Positions 35,111 through 46,479 are shown, numbered from the stretch's first letter. The stretch: 64,000 bases of DNA from Turnera subulata (GCA_028386065.3 JAKUCV010007490.1:1-64000); one strand, 5' to 3'. The notes: a model not told the origin generated them from the letters alone. Made by a program: numbers and translations.

Positions 35111-36477
35111 GCTGTCTTAAGTTGCATCTTTTTTGCTTGTGATTTGATTTTGACCAAAAATTGAAGTGGTTAAAAAGTAATTAACTCTTGGAGAACACGA
35201 GGAGTCGGCGAACACCGATAGTGATACTGACAGATCACTTGCTGGTTTTTTTCTTCTTTTCAGAATCTGATGGAGAAACAATGGACAAGCATCGCTAGTT
35301 TAAAGTTTAAACTCGAACTAATTAAATTGCATATACTACCAGGCCAACCCAGAAAGTTAAATAAAAACCCATAAGCTAAATAATTTTGAGAAGACTTTGA
35401 AGGGTATAGGTATACTATATACTAGTATCAGGCCGGCCGATAATTAATTTTGATAAGGCATACTAAAAATAAGACTTTGAAGAGTATTAGTATTTTTTTT
35501 GGTCAATATATTAGTAATGTTTAGATAGTTACAATCAGGAGGATATCAAAAGTTTAGTTGCATTATTATATATATTTGAGCATTCTGTGCTTCTGAGACT
35601 GACTTAATTACGTTTTTTTTTCTAGGTTGGTGGTGGATATTTTAGGAAGCTCGTATGTAGTTTCTTGGACACCGTTTTCTTCTATCCATTCAAGGCTGAC
35701 TTTTCACTGGTCTTTTCATTATCACTTCTGATCTTTGGAGGAAGGTCTTGGGGGGAACACAGCACAGGTACTTATACGCATATCTCTTTCTTCTGTAATT
35801 AGTGTTTCTTGCAGAATCATTCATTTGTCTCTTGCTACTGTCTACAGCAAGATATAGCTAGCTGCCCTGTGGGTGATTAGGTTCAATTTTAAAGGCATGA
35901 TTACTTTCTTTTCTGGTGATATTGAGAAATCAAAGGGAGAACCTCCTCTCCACCTTGCATACTATCAAAGCTAGTTTTCTTTCATCTGCAATAATTTGTT
36001 AGCATCCTGAGATTTTATGGTCAGCGCTTTGTCTACAAATTTGGTGTAACCAAAGCTCTTTTTTCTTTTCTTCTGGATTTAAAAGTACACTATTTGTTCA
36101 TCTCTTTTTTATTTCTGAGGCTTTTAATATTATGGGAATTCCAATTATGTGGGACTCTATAGATTGTATATCACATCCTTAATTCACTTGATCATTCTTG
36201 ATTAGTGGCTCTTGTATATATGGCTACCTCCAACGACGAAGCCAGGGAAGGACTGAGGGCTCAATTAAAGCACAAGACTATCAGATCGATCATTAATTCA
36301 TAGTTTATGTTGGGCCTGGTAATTTTAGCTGTTTATATATTTCTGTTGGCTTTTTCTGCTCGGTGTAATCCAAAAGAAACTTTGAATCAATCCCGNNNNN
36401 NNNNNNNNNNNNNNNNNNNNNNNNNNNNNNNNNNNNNNNNNNNNNNNNNNNNNNNNNNNNNNNNNNNNNNNNNNNNN
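35111..36477 (+). other. 5' flank of the second TIR gene, ending in an assembly gap
   Basis: The part 35190-35935 is the duplicate of 17085-17985. Then follow AT-rich DNA and a short ATG frame (36219-36302, MATSNDEAREG, 27 codons then stop) and a hydrophobic open stretch (36307-36395) that runs into 82 N (36396-36477). The first TIR strand (the LSFRGEDT-type segment) should lie inside the gap. Neither small frame is a convincing gene. Confidence 0.5.
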
Positions 36478-37326
36478 TTGATCACCTCAATAGAGAGTTG
36501 GTTAGAGCAGGATATGTGGTGTTTTTTGACGAGGTCGGGATTCCATCAGGGAAGGAAATTCGATCGGAACTACCAAAAGCAATTCGAGAATCAAAATCAT
36601 CTGTAGTTGTACTCTCTCAAGATTATGCTTCCTCGAAATGGTGCCTAAATGAAGTTGTGATGATCATGGGGCGCTACTCTCAAGATGGAGAACATTATGT
36701 TTTGCCGGTTTTCTATCATGTAGATCCATCTGATGTCAGGCATCAAAGGAAGAGTTTTGCTAACTCTTTTGCTAAGCACCAAGAGGCTCTTGAGGAGGAG
36801 AAAATAAGTGAATGGAAAGAGGCTCTTGCAAAAATTGGAGGCCTGAAAGGAATACATGTTGAAGGAAAAACGTACGTATAAATAAACGACCTTGTCCTTT
36901 TTGCAAAATTTTGACAATGCCTGATATCTACTTGCATGATTGATTACTATAGTATGAATTATACAGAACTAGATCATACTCATGAAGCATAGCACATAAA
37001 AATTAAATTATATTACTTTTCGTACAAAATTATATTCTTGATTCAAATAACCAAAATGAAATGGCCTCAATCTTCTAACTGAAGTTTCTGGGACAAATAA
37101 AAAATTCACAATTAGAGCAAAAGATTGACTACTTACCATAATCTAAAACCTAAAAATCCACTTCTCCTTGTAGATTGCTTTTTCTAACCTTTATTGCATT
37201 ATGTTCTCCCTTCTCTTCACAGCCGAAGACTAAAATGCTACAGCTTTTTCAATTTTATCTTGTCTTGTTGCAGGAAAGAGTCAGAGGTAATTCAAGATAT
37301 TGTCAAAAAGATTGGTGGATTCATAG
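36478..37326 (+). CDS. TIR domain exons, second copy (5' partial); predicted N-terminal part of a TIR-CC-NB-LRR protein
   Basis: Exon 1 (36478-36871) encodes HLNRELVRAGYVVFFDE, IPSGKEIRSELPKAI, LSQDYASSKWCLNEV and FYHVDPSDVRHQRKSF, most of a plant TIR domain with the WCLxE glutamate. The start is lost in the N gap. The donor is GTACGT at 36872. Exon 2 (37274-37326) adds KESEVIQDIVKKIGGFI and ends in phase 1 at donor GTACGT. The next TTTAG acceptor at 38544 opens in the same phase into the CC-NB-LRR frame, giving a continuous fusion without a stop. No NB-ARC of the TNL type is present. It is possible that the two parts are transcribed separately. Confidence 0.7.
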
Positions 37327-38544
37327 GTACGTAATGGAACCATTGCTATCAAGTGTTTTTTTTTTTAAATTATTATTAAATCGTGCTATTTCATATATTT
37401 GAAAGCCACAAATGTTTGAAAGATCATATTAAATTTATTGTTTGGTTCATTTGTTCAAGAGAGTTCACTACCATTTTCTAAGGTAAAAAGGAAAATCTGT
37501 ATGAAGATAGTTTGAACATAAAAGAAAAGTTTGATATGTGTTGGATAAAAAAGATTGTATAAAGTCCAGCTCCTCAAATTCCAACAGTCACCTTTTAGTT
37601 TTTTGAGAATCAATTCCAACAGTCTCCTTAAATGCACAGAAAGCAGAAGTTTGTGCAAAGTGAGAAGGTAATAAAGCAAAAGTGACAGTCCTAGGCGAGT
37701 TAGAGCCCAAAATACAAAATCAGGATGAGACTAAACTCAGGGAAAACTACTGAGATCTGAACAAACATCGGAAAAAGCAAGATTTTATTCATTAAATGGG
37801 CCTACATGGCCTACGTATGAGATACTTTGACAAAAGGCAAACAACTATTGGCCCATATTTCTAGTCCTGTCTAACTGTGTACCTCTATTTTTACCTAGTC
37901 CTAAAATCTCTCATATTCAGGTAAAGATTCGATTTATTCATGTGTCGCTCCATCTAAACAGTTTGTCAAAATCCACTCTTTGTTTACACTTTTGCTATCA
38001 CCGGCATACACTTCTCGCCCTCATCAACCCCCGTGTCACATTCCCACCGATTTCTGCTAGGTTCGTCCCCAAACATGCGCCTAGCGAGTTCTAGCTCTGT
38101 TACCAACTGAAACATCTTGACTTGACGCAAAGTAACTTTTGTAACAATTACTCCTTCATTATTGCCTAAATTTTAGATAGGAGAGATAGGAGAGCTTTGT
38201 AGCAATTACTCACTTCATTACTATCTAAAATTTAGATGTCACGCTCAATTACGCAACGGGAAACAATAAAAAACAAGAGAGAAAGAACTTCGACCGAAAT
38301 TTATTTGTTGACCCTCTTTGTTACTCCGCATGAGACTTTGCACCCGCTTCAGTGTACTCCTGTTACCCTCACTTCTTTTCATCTAGTTTTGTTTCCCTTG
38401 TTTCATCCACTGTGTCACTTCTTGCCTAATGCCTTTCTCCTATTAATTTGCAAGAAACCTGGCTTCTGTTTCATTTGCAAATTGTTTCACTTTTTTCTTA
38501 ATTATTTGTTTTTTTGGCTAATGCTACGTTTCCATCTTATTTAG
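37327..38544 (+). other. Predicted intron between TIR and CC-NB-LRR, with a retroelement scrap
   Basis: Its last 170 bases match the 3' end of the corresponding intron in the first TIR copy (19370-19515; shared phrases such as CATCCACTGTGTCACTTCTT and TACGTTTCCATCTTA). The middle (about 37690-38230) is extra. It contains, on the minus strand, TGGTAACAGAGC (38094-38105), a typical copia-like primer binding site next to a TGTTTCA end, so a small retroelement remnant lies in the intron. Confidence 0.5.
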
Positions 38545-38573
38545 AACGTCTCCCTGGCAAACCAAGGAGAGCT

Positions 38574-41500
38574 ATGCCTGAAAGCTTCGTTGGAGGAGCG
38601 GCTGTCTCAGATGTCTTCAATGTCTCACTGGAAAAGTTGGCAACTCCAGAGGTGGCAGGCTTCTTCAAGAAGGGCGGAAAAGTTGATGACCAACTTCTGG
38701 ACAATCTGAAAATGACGATGATAACTGTTAGTGCACTGCTAAATGACGCCGAGGAGAAGCAGATGACCATTCCAGATGTGCAGAGGTGGCTTGATGAGCT
38801 CAAGGATGCTGCCTACCATGCCCATGACTTACTGGATGAGATAACTTATGAAATTCTTCGTCAAGAATGCAATCCTACTGGTCAGGTGCGGAAATTTTTT
38901 ACTTATTTGATTCCAGCACAACAGAAGCAAAAAAGAAAATTGAATGGAAAGTTGCAGGACATCCTCAAGAAGCTAGAATATTTAGTTCAACAGAAGGCTA
39001 TTCTCGGCTTGATGGAGAAGGATGTTGCTCGCATTCCCGCCACTAACAGATCGTATGCCACTTCTATGCTTGATGATTTGATTTATGTCAGAAACCAAGA
39101 GAAGGAAAAACTAATTCAGTTGTTGCTGTCTCATGATGCAAGTGCAAAGCGTCTCGATCTAATTCCAATTGTAGGTCTAGGTGGCGTTGGAAAAACCACC
39201 TTGGCTCAACTTGCCTATAATGACCATAGAGTAAAAGAGTGGTTCCACCTCAAAGTCTGGCTTTGTGTTTCTGAAATTTTTGATGTTCGCAGATTGACCG
39301 AAGAAATTCTAAAGAGCGTTAGTGAAGCGAACTGCAGCAACTTGTCTGATGATCAACTCCATATCAAGTTAGGAGAAGCACTTGAAGGTCGGAAAATTTT
39401 GCTTATTTTGGATGATGTTTGGACTGCTGAAACAACACAATGGGATTTTCTGCTAAGACCTTTCAAGTCTGTGGCTCAAGGAAGTAAAATCATTGTTACT
39501 ACACGCGATGACAAAATGGCGTCGATCAGGTCCACTACTCGTTTGCAGCTCGAAAAATTACAAGAGGATGATTCCTGGTTATTGTTTGCAAATCATGCTT
39601 TTGGTGAGGAAGATCCATCTGTATATCCAGAGTTAATTAAGATTGGAAGAGAAATAATTCAGAAGTGTGATGGTTTGCCATTGGCACTAAAAGCACTGGG
39701 GGCACTCCTAAGCTGCAATAAGGATGCCCTGAAATGGGAGGAAACATTGAGAAGTTCTTTATGGGATCAGCTACTTATTGATGAACAAATTCTTCCAGCA
39801 CTCAAGTTAAGCTATCTTTATATGCCTTCACATCTGAAGCAGTGTTTTGCATACTGTGCCATATTTCCAAAGGATTATCATATTGATCAAGAGGTTTTAG
39901 TTCATTTATGGATGGCTGAGGGTCTGCTAATACAAGGTAGAGAAAACACTGAGATGGAAGAAATAGGCGAGAAGTGCATTCAGGATCTTGTATCAAGGTC
40001 TTTCCTCCAACAATCAAATGATAATCCAAGATTAGTGTCCATGCATGATTTGGTAAATGACTTGGCTAGATATGTATCTGGAGATTTCTGCTGCAGAGTG
40101 GAGAAGAATGACAGATCAAGGATGGCTACTGTGAAGACTAGATATTTGTCATTTGATGGAAAAAATTTGGATATTAGTCATCTGAAAGAGAAAATCCAGA
40201 AAGCAAGATTTTTGCGTACCCTCTTCCTGTCGTTGTCAAAATATGAATCTTGGGGTAATGCTAAAGACTCTCTTGATTTGTGGAATTCTCTTCCCTGCTT
40301 AAGAGTGTTTAGTCTCCCAGAACTAATATTAACTTTTGGTAGTGATACAAGTCTCTGCGAGTTGCCCGACTCAATCGGAAAGTTCAAGCATTTAAGATAC
40401 ATGGATCTTTCCGGTTGGCTAATACGTTGTTTACCCAAAGATGTGTGTATTTTGTACAGTCTGCAGACATTGATCTTGAGATCTTGCAGCAGGCTTGAAG
40501 AGTTGCCGGATTTGTTGGGGAATTTGAAGAACTTGAGATACTTGGATCTTTATGGATCAGGGATTGTAAGACTGCCAAAAACCATGAATGAATTGAAGAA
40601 TTTGCATCACCTGGATATCAGGCATACAAAAATATTGGAGATGCCGCCACAACTGGATCAGCTTACTAAGCTGGTAGTGCTAACAGTTTTTTTTATTGGA
40701 AAAGGGAAGGGCTATAGCATTGCAGAATTGGGGCCTCTGGAGCATCTTCAGGGAGAACTTCGTATTCGGAACCTTGAAAACGTTGTGGATACTTCTCATG
40801 CTATTGCAGCCAATCTGAAGGGCAAGAGGTACATTGAAAAACTAATGTTTACATGGGATCACAGTGAAGATGATGATAGAGATGACTCTATTCTGAAGCG
40901 TGAAGGGGACATTCTAGAGCAATTACGGCCCAATACCAACTTGAAAGATCTAGATATCTATGATTTCCGGGGTGCAAGGTTTCCAGATTGGTTAGGGTTA
41001 GAATGTTTCTCAAGGCTATCAACTTTATGTCTTGTTGGAGCTAGAAATTGCACCATGTTGCCCGCACTTGGACAGTTGCAGTTCTTGAAAGAGCTTGTGA
41101 TAGCACGTTTTGATAGTATTGTGACGATAGGTCCAGAATTCTACGGCAACATTTTCAACTCTAACAAGAAGGCATTTGCTTCCCTTCAAAAGCTGACAAT
41201 TTCAACAATGCCTCAATTGCAACAACTAATGCCGCCCATGGATGATGTCAAAGGCCAGGCTTTCCCTCTGCTCCAAGAACTTCGAATGGAAGATTGCCCG
41301 AAGCTCGAAACAATACTTCCACATTATCTCCTTCCTTCTTTATCAGTGCTCGACACTACTGATGGGCAGATGAAGCAGCTAGTGGCTTCTCTTCCTAAGG
41401 CTCCTAGAATACGTTCTATGAGATTCGTTGACCATCTGGGATATTACAAGTTAGCCTCTGGTTTGCACAATCTCAAAGTCCACGGATCTGAGTCCACTTT

Positions 41501-41921
41501 GGAAACCCTCCTGGAGAGAATTGAGAGTCTGGGGTTTGCAGATTCTACATTACAAGGACTTGAGCTCAGAGGATGCAATGAGATTCGCTCCATTCCACTT
41601 TGGCGTTTCCAGAATCTGAGTCATGTTTCTGTAGACAGTTGTAAGGACTTTGAATCTCTTTGTGTGAATGAAAGGCCTTTAATGTCTCTTCATTTCTTAA
41701 GGATTTCTTGGTGCTATAATTTTATGTCCTTCCCTGAAGGAGGATTACATGCTCCAAATTTAAGGATACTGCAGTTAATTGCCACAACAGGATTAAAGTT
41801 CCTACCCAAGCAAATGCAGTTGCTCCTTCCATCTTTGACAGAATTGAAGATATATATCTGCACAAAACTAAGATCATTTCCAAAAGGAGGCTTACCCTCT
41901 AGCATCGAAGACGAACTCTAA
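38574..41921 (+). CDS. CC-NB-LRR disease resistance protein, RPP13-like-1 type
   Basis: An open frame of 1115 codons from the ATG at 38574 (the frame is open from 38514). Intracellular immune receptor. Rx-type coiled coil about 1-130 (VSALLNDAEEKQ, VQRWLDELKDAAY). P-loop GLGGVGKTTLAQ near 200, RNBS-A VWLCVSEIFDVRRLTEEIL, kinase-2 ILLILDDVW near 277, RNBS-B GSKIIVTTR, GLPLAL near 366, and MHD as SMHDLVNDLARY near 489. Irregular LRRs run from about 580 to the end. All nucleotide-binding motifs are intact. The 38574 start gives the family's usual N-terminus; MANAT at 38514 precedes the predicted 3' splice site. The stop at 41919 comes earlier than usual for the family, and LRR coding continues behind it in the same frame. 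It is either a slightly truncated functional receptor or a young pseudogene. Confidence 0.88.
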   Translation: MPESFVGGAAVSDVFNVSLEKLATPEVAGFFKKGGKVDDQLLDNLKMTMITVSALLNDAEEKQMTIPDVQRWLDELKDAAYHAHDLLDEITYEILRQECNPTGQVRKFFTYLIPAQQKQKRKLNGKLQDILKKLEYLVQQKAILGLMEKDVARIPATNRSYATSMLDDLIYVRNQEKEKLIQLLLSHDASAKRLDLIPIVGLGGVGKTTLAQLAYNDHRVKEWFHLKVWLCVSEIFDVRRLTEEILKSVSEANCSNLSDDQLHIKLGEALEGRKILLILDDVWTAETTQWDFLLRPFKSVAQGSKIIVTTRDDKMASIRSTTRLQLEKLQEDDSWLLFANHAFGEEDPSVYPELIKIGREIIQKCDGLPLALKALGALLSCNKDALKWEETLRSSLWDQLLIDEQILPALKLSYLYMPSHLKQCFAYCAIFPKDYHIDQEVLVHLWMAEGLLIQGRENTEMEEIGEKCIQDLVSRSFLQQSNDNPRLVSMHDLVNDLARYVSGDFCCRVEKNDRSRMATVKTRYLSFDGKNLDISHLKEKIQKARFLRTLFLSLSKYESWGNAKDSLDLWNSLPCLRVFSLPELILTFGSDTSLCELPDSIGKFKHLRYMDLSGWLIRCLPKDVCILYSLQTLILRSCSRLEELPDLLGNLKNLRYLDLYGSGIVRLPKTMNELKNLHHLDIRHTKILEMPPQLDQLTKLVVLTVFFIGKGKGYSIAELGPLEHLQGELRIRNLENVVDTSHAIAANLKGKRYIEKLMFTWDHSEDDDRDDSILKREGDILEQLRPNTNLKDLDIYDFRGARFPDWLGLECFSRLSTLCLVGARNCTMLPALGQLQFLKELVIARFDSIVTIGPEFYGNIFNSNKKAFASLQKLTISTMPQLQQLMPPMDDVKGQAFPLLQELRMEDCPKLETILPHYLLPSLSVLDTTDGQMKQLVASLPKAPRIRSMRFVDHLGYYKLASGLHNLKVHGSESTLETLLERIESLGFADSTLQGLELRGCNEIRSIPLWRFQNLSHVSVDSCKDFESLCVNERPLMSLHFLRISWCYNFMSFPEGGLHAPNLRILQLIATTGLKFLPKQMQLLLPSLTELKIYICTKLRSFPKGGLPSSIEDEL

Positions 41922-42377
41922 AGGCTCACGTTTCCCTATCTTAGTAGAGGTCTTCCTCCGAAAGGGAGGTTGGAGTTTCTCGAAATGTAATCACCCACGT
42001 TCAAACTGGTTGCTGACCGCAAGCATTGGGGTTTGCAAACACTTCCATCTCTTTCGTTCTTGCACATGGCTTCATGTAAAGAAGTGGAATCTTTCCCAGA
42101 ACAAAGATTGCTTCCCTCCTCTCTTAACACTCTCTGGCTGGCGAATTTTAGGGAACTGAACTCCCTGGGCTACAAGGGACTTCATCACCTACCCTTTCTT
42201 AATGAGTTGAAGATTCGGGACTGCCCAAAGCTCGGGTCCTTGCCGGAGGAAGGCTTGCCCTCCTCCCTCAAATACCTGGAGATTCAGCAATGTCATCGTA
42301 CACTCATGGAAAGGTGCAAGGAGGGAGGAGAAGATTGGCCCAAGATTAAACACATTCCTAAGATCAACATTAGTTGA
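41922..42377 (+). pseudogene. C-terminal LRR remainder of the CC-NB-LRR gene, beyond stop codons
   Basis: Same reading frame as 38574-41921, separated by TAA at 41919-41921 and a second TAA at 41988-41990. It encodes LADR-like linker text and then QTLPSLSFLHMASCKEV, LNELKIRDCPKLGSLPEEG, and a typical family ending, EDWPKIKHIPKI, with stop at 42375. The 13022-13170 relic has matching end text, so this was once part of the protein. Confidence 0.85.
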
Positions 42378-44190
42378 TCATGTATCGTAGATACCATAAA
42401 TTCCCTGAAGTCGAGCAACGAAGGTACGAATCAACTAATAACCATTTTATAATTTTGATGTTCTCCATCTTGTCCTTTTTCTATGAATAATGATTCATGC
42501 GTTGATCTTGGAGCTGAACAACAGTGACCTGAAACCACATTCTTTGCTGATATGACCTTAAGGTTTCAAGCTTGGATACCTAATTTACATTTTGGCCTTT
42601 ATGCCAGTGTGATTCACAGCATTAAATACATAATACATTTTTTTCAATGTAAATTTCTAAGCTCTATTTAGTGATGTTAAGAGATTTCAACAAATTAGTT
42701 TTGTATCTTAAACCAATTATCGCTTGCCGCTCCCCTACTCTTTTTGTTTTTAAAATGGAATAGTTACAGCTCCTCCAGTAAAGAAAGGTGAGGTTGAATT
42801 GGTGGAGTACTTAGATTTGATTCTAGTCAATACTTATGGTGTTGTTCTACTACCCAATTACTGATGCTTTTGCAAATATAGCTGAAGCCAATGAATTGCT
42901 TAATCCTTTCGATTATCTTATTATGAGCATTCCCCTTTGTTACAGGACATTCTCTTTTGTTCGAGCTAGGGGTTGTTGATGCTGTCTCATAGATTCAATA
43001 TTGTTCCTATGACTTGTCAATTGGTCTGATTCAGAAAATTAAAGGAGCAGATACCCGGGACGAAAGGAGCAGATGTTCTTTAAGATCATGAAATTGAAAA
43101 GACAGTAAAATGGATATCAAGAGACCAGGGGAATCAAGCAATGTGCACAGTTTTGATCAACCAAATACATTCTCCAAGAATGGATTTTTCTTGTTCTCTG
43201 AAGTTATGTTCATTCATTGTTTCTGCAAAAACAATGTTTCAACAAGGTTACATTTACCGCAGAAGGAATATGGAGTAAATTTATTCCAATTATTTGCATT
43301 TGAGGATATAACATTCAATTCCAGTTTCCTCTTGGAATGAACTCCATTTTCATTATAAGAAGGAAGAAAATAATACTTGCACATCCCATCAAAATAGAAA
43401 TGACTAACACTTTGTTTAATGTGATTGGTCCACAATTATCCATATTGGCATCAATATTACGCTGTCTTTACTTCCGGTTTTCATGGTCTAGAATAAACCT
43501 GTTGTTTTTTGTTGCCTTGAATTCTAGTGGACCTAGTTTATGGTTTGGGCTTGTAGACTTGTTATTAGTTAGGGCCCAACTGTTAAGTTGCCGAAAATGC
43601 AGGTTTACATACAGAGAATGTAAACAGGTTCTGTATTATACTATCATTCATCATAGTGGAGAAACTCTCTCTGTTCTTGTCCGAAGACGTAGGCATCAAT
43701 GGCCGAACCTCGTTAAATCCTTGTGTCTATTTCTTTTCTTTCTCGTTCAGTGCTTGATCAATTATGAGAAATAACCACAATCTCTTAACAAAACCATAAT
43801 TTGTAGGGAAGTAAATGAAAAGATACATACATTGACTTCAGGTCCACTCTAGCTAACAGGGGATGAAAGAGAACCAACCAAAAAAAGAAGAAGAATGAAC
43901 ACGTCATTTTCAAAGGTACACGTTTAATTTTTTTTTTCCCTTCCCTTAGGATCCGATTCGTTTTCTTATTACGAATGTATTTGGTTGAGACTTGAGATCT
44001 GTTGCGGGTGAGGAAATTATTTGGTTGAGATTGAGATCTCTGATTAACTCCTGGCTTTAGGTTACCACTCCAGATTAAGTCAATATGATTCGTTAATTGG
44101 ATATGTAGTGCCTGCTAGCTTCATCTGCTGATCCAAAGCTTCACTTTGTAAACACCTCTAGAGACCACGAAGAAAGAAGACAGAGCTTTT
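42378..44190. other. Intergenic 3' flank of the NLR
   Basis: AT-rich; the longest frame (43337-43774, 145 codons) has no recognisable motif and starts in low-complexity DNA. No transposon ends seen. The last 19 bases before 44210 (44191-44209) are the left target-site duplication of the LINE. Confidence 0.5.
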
Positions 44191-44209
44191 AAGGGTGTTG
44201 TTGTTATGC
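44191..44209 (+). repeat. Left target-site duplication of the LINE
   Basis: 19 bases, AAGGGTGTTGTTGTTATGC, repeated at 50892-50913 with one extra GTT unit. Confidence 0.8.
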
Positions 44210-44559
44210 AGCCAGAACCTTATTAAGTGGAAACCAGAAGTGTGACAATATTGACATGAAACACGATAGTCAGCTCTTGCAAAGCCTTCACTCTTTCTGT
44301 GATTAATTTGTTGCCTTGCACTTTAAAGTCTTTCTCAAATTCTGCCCAAAGCCTCCGCTCAACTGGATGATGAAGAAAAAACCAAAAACACACAAGCACA
44401 CAAGCTGTTCGACCTTATTCCCCAACCACCTGTCTTCTCTTCAACAAGCTCATCCAAGAACAGAAACAAAAAAGAAATTGAGAAGCCAACCGGAAGCCTA
44501 CCTAAACTACCAACAGCACAATCCCTTGCTCACCAAGATTGCTTGTGAAGTTGTGAGAC

Positions 44560-46479
44560 ATGCCACCATATTTCTCGAAGTGGAGTAGGGGGGTGGTGCA
44601 GCGTGCAATTGAAAACGGCGATGCAGTGAATTTGTATGTGGAGAGTATTCGAGAAGACTGGGAACCGGCCGATATCTACCGCATCATGTCAAAATACGGT
44701 GAGGTAATGGATGTGTCTGTTCCTGCAAAGCGGGCTAGGAACGGGAGGAGGTTCTGTTTTGTGAGGTTTCGTGGGGTGAAGAACTTGCAGCGCCTTCTCA
44801 GCGATGTCAATCGCGTTCAGGTAGATCAGGGTTGTGTCCGGGCAAACATCGCAAAAGGAAGAAATAGGACAGTGGAGTCATCGCCCTCAAGGCCGTTCCG
44901 GCGGGTACTAAGAAAGGCAGAGAGGTCGTATGCTAACGTGGTGAACCCTACGCGTGTACCCTCTGTTAAGCAACCGAAGACGGCGGAGGCCACGTTCATA
45001 CCAACCTCTGACACTCTCAGTTGGCTGGACCGGTGTGCTGTGGGGGTTCTTAAGGATCCAACCAAGTTGGAATCGATGCCGATGGTGTGGAGGATACGTG
45101 GGTTGGATGATGTGATGTTATCGGAGTTGGGCGGTGATCGTATCATTGTTTGTTTTCCCACAGAGGAGAACATGGTGCAGTTCATGGAGCCATCGCCGGA
45201 GTGGGTGCAACTTTGGTTTCAGACATTAACACCGTGGAGACGGGGGATGCGTGCAACAAATAGAAGATGCTAGTTGACGCTCCGGGGTGTGCCTGGTGCC
45301 ACGAGTTCTTCACTCTGATCTGTTCGAAATTCGGCAAACTCCTACAAGTGGACACTGACACAGCTAACAGAAGGTTCTTGGGAGATGCGTGCATACAGGT
45401 CTTGACCGAGCAGGGTGGTATGATCAATTGTTCATTGGAGGTTAAGGTTGCAGGTGAGGGATGTAGGATTGATGTGGTGGAGTCCTGTCTTACGGCCATT
45501 AAAGACAAGATGTTATCCGGCGAGCAGGCAGACTCTGACTCCGATCACTCAGAACCGCCGTCGGAATCAGATGGTGGGGGGGAGGATTTTCCGGGGAGCA
45601 CTAATAATCAGGAGACAATCCAGGCGGATAGTCAGGACGATCCTTTTGAATTGATGCCAATAATCACTAGGAGTAATTTGGGGGCGGTGTCAGGAGCGGC
45701 ATTTAGGGGGAGTGATATGGTAAGGCAGGAGTTTATGGCAGGCACAACTCGTGGAGATTCTTTTGCTGTAACAAATCCTAGAGGTCAACGGCTCGTGTCT
45801 AAATCAGCCTCCCCCCCCAAAATCCAGTAGTTCTACATAATCACTTTGGGCCGTTGCAAGTTTCTGAAGTAGGCCAGTCATCTAGCCCAGCCCAACTCCC
45901 TTCCCAACCTCCTTCCCCAAATATACAACCCAACTTAGCCTCATCTGTGCCCACGAAAATCAGTCAAGACACAACCTTCTCACCCACACAATCAAGTCCA
46001 CCCAAGCATACAGAATCACATCACAGCCCAAGCACTCCAACATCCACTACCCAGTCCAACCCACAAAATCGTTTTGACGATGGTTCCTCTCATTCAGTGT
46101 GTCCTTTACTCGTTCTTGTCCACCAAAGATCGATTTGGAGTTTGTGCAGTATTTGGAAAGGAGGTTGAAACAGGCTGTGAAGACAGGAAGGGTTGTCCAT
46201 AGGCAGAAGCGTAAAAGGTTGACAAATAAGGGTAGTTTGGCAACTACGGAATCTTCCACCAATAATGTTATAAGACGCAATAATGAGAGGTTGTGCAATA
46301 TTGCAGCACCTGCTGTGCCCCTCGTGTCTTTTTCGGAAGAGGAGGCAAGAAACACAGTGGCAATGGGAATTCTGTTGGCATGGGAGGGGGATGGAGACTC
46401 ACAACAATTGGTCATCTTGGCTAAGAATCTTGTGGAGAAGGAAGCAATTGAGTGGAGTCGATCAAGAGCTCATGTTTAG
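44560..46479 (+). pseudogene. LINE ORF1 (RRM-containing nucleic-acid-binding protein), frameshifted
   Basis: 44560-45273 starts MPPYFSKWSRGVV and contains an RRM-like fold (NLYVESIREDWEPADIYRI, FCFVRFRG) followed by basic text and SYANVV, common in plant LINE ORF1. A frame change near 45265 leads to 45267-45830 (FFTLICSKFGKLLQVDTDTA) and an acidic region. Further shifts near 45830 and 46100 lead to the end at 46479. ORF1 normally coats the LINE RNA. At least three lesions break this copy. Its stop overlaps the ORF2 start by 8 bases (46472-46479). Confidence 0.8.

Noticed and set aside
36307..36395. Hydrophobic ORF with possible membrane anchor upstream of the TIR
   Set aside because: It runs into an assembly gap, has no splice evidence to the TIR exon and no counterpart in the first copy.
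43337..43774. 145-codon ORF downstream of the NLR
   Set aside because: No recognisable motif, AT-driven composition, no flanking signals.
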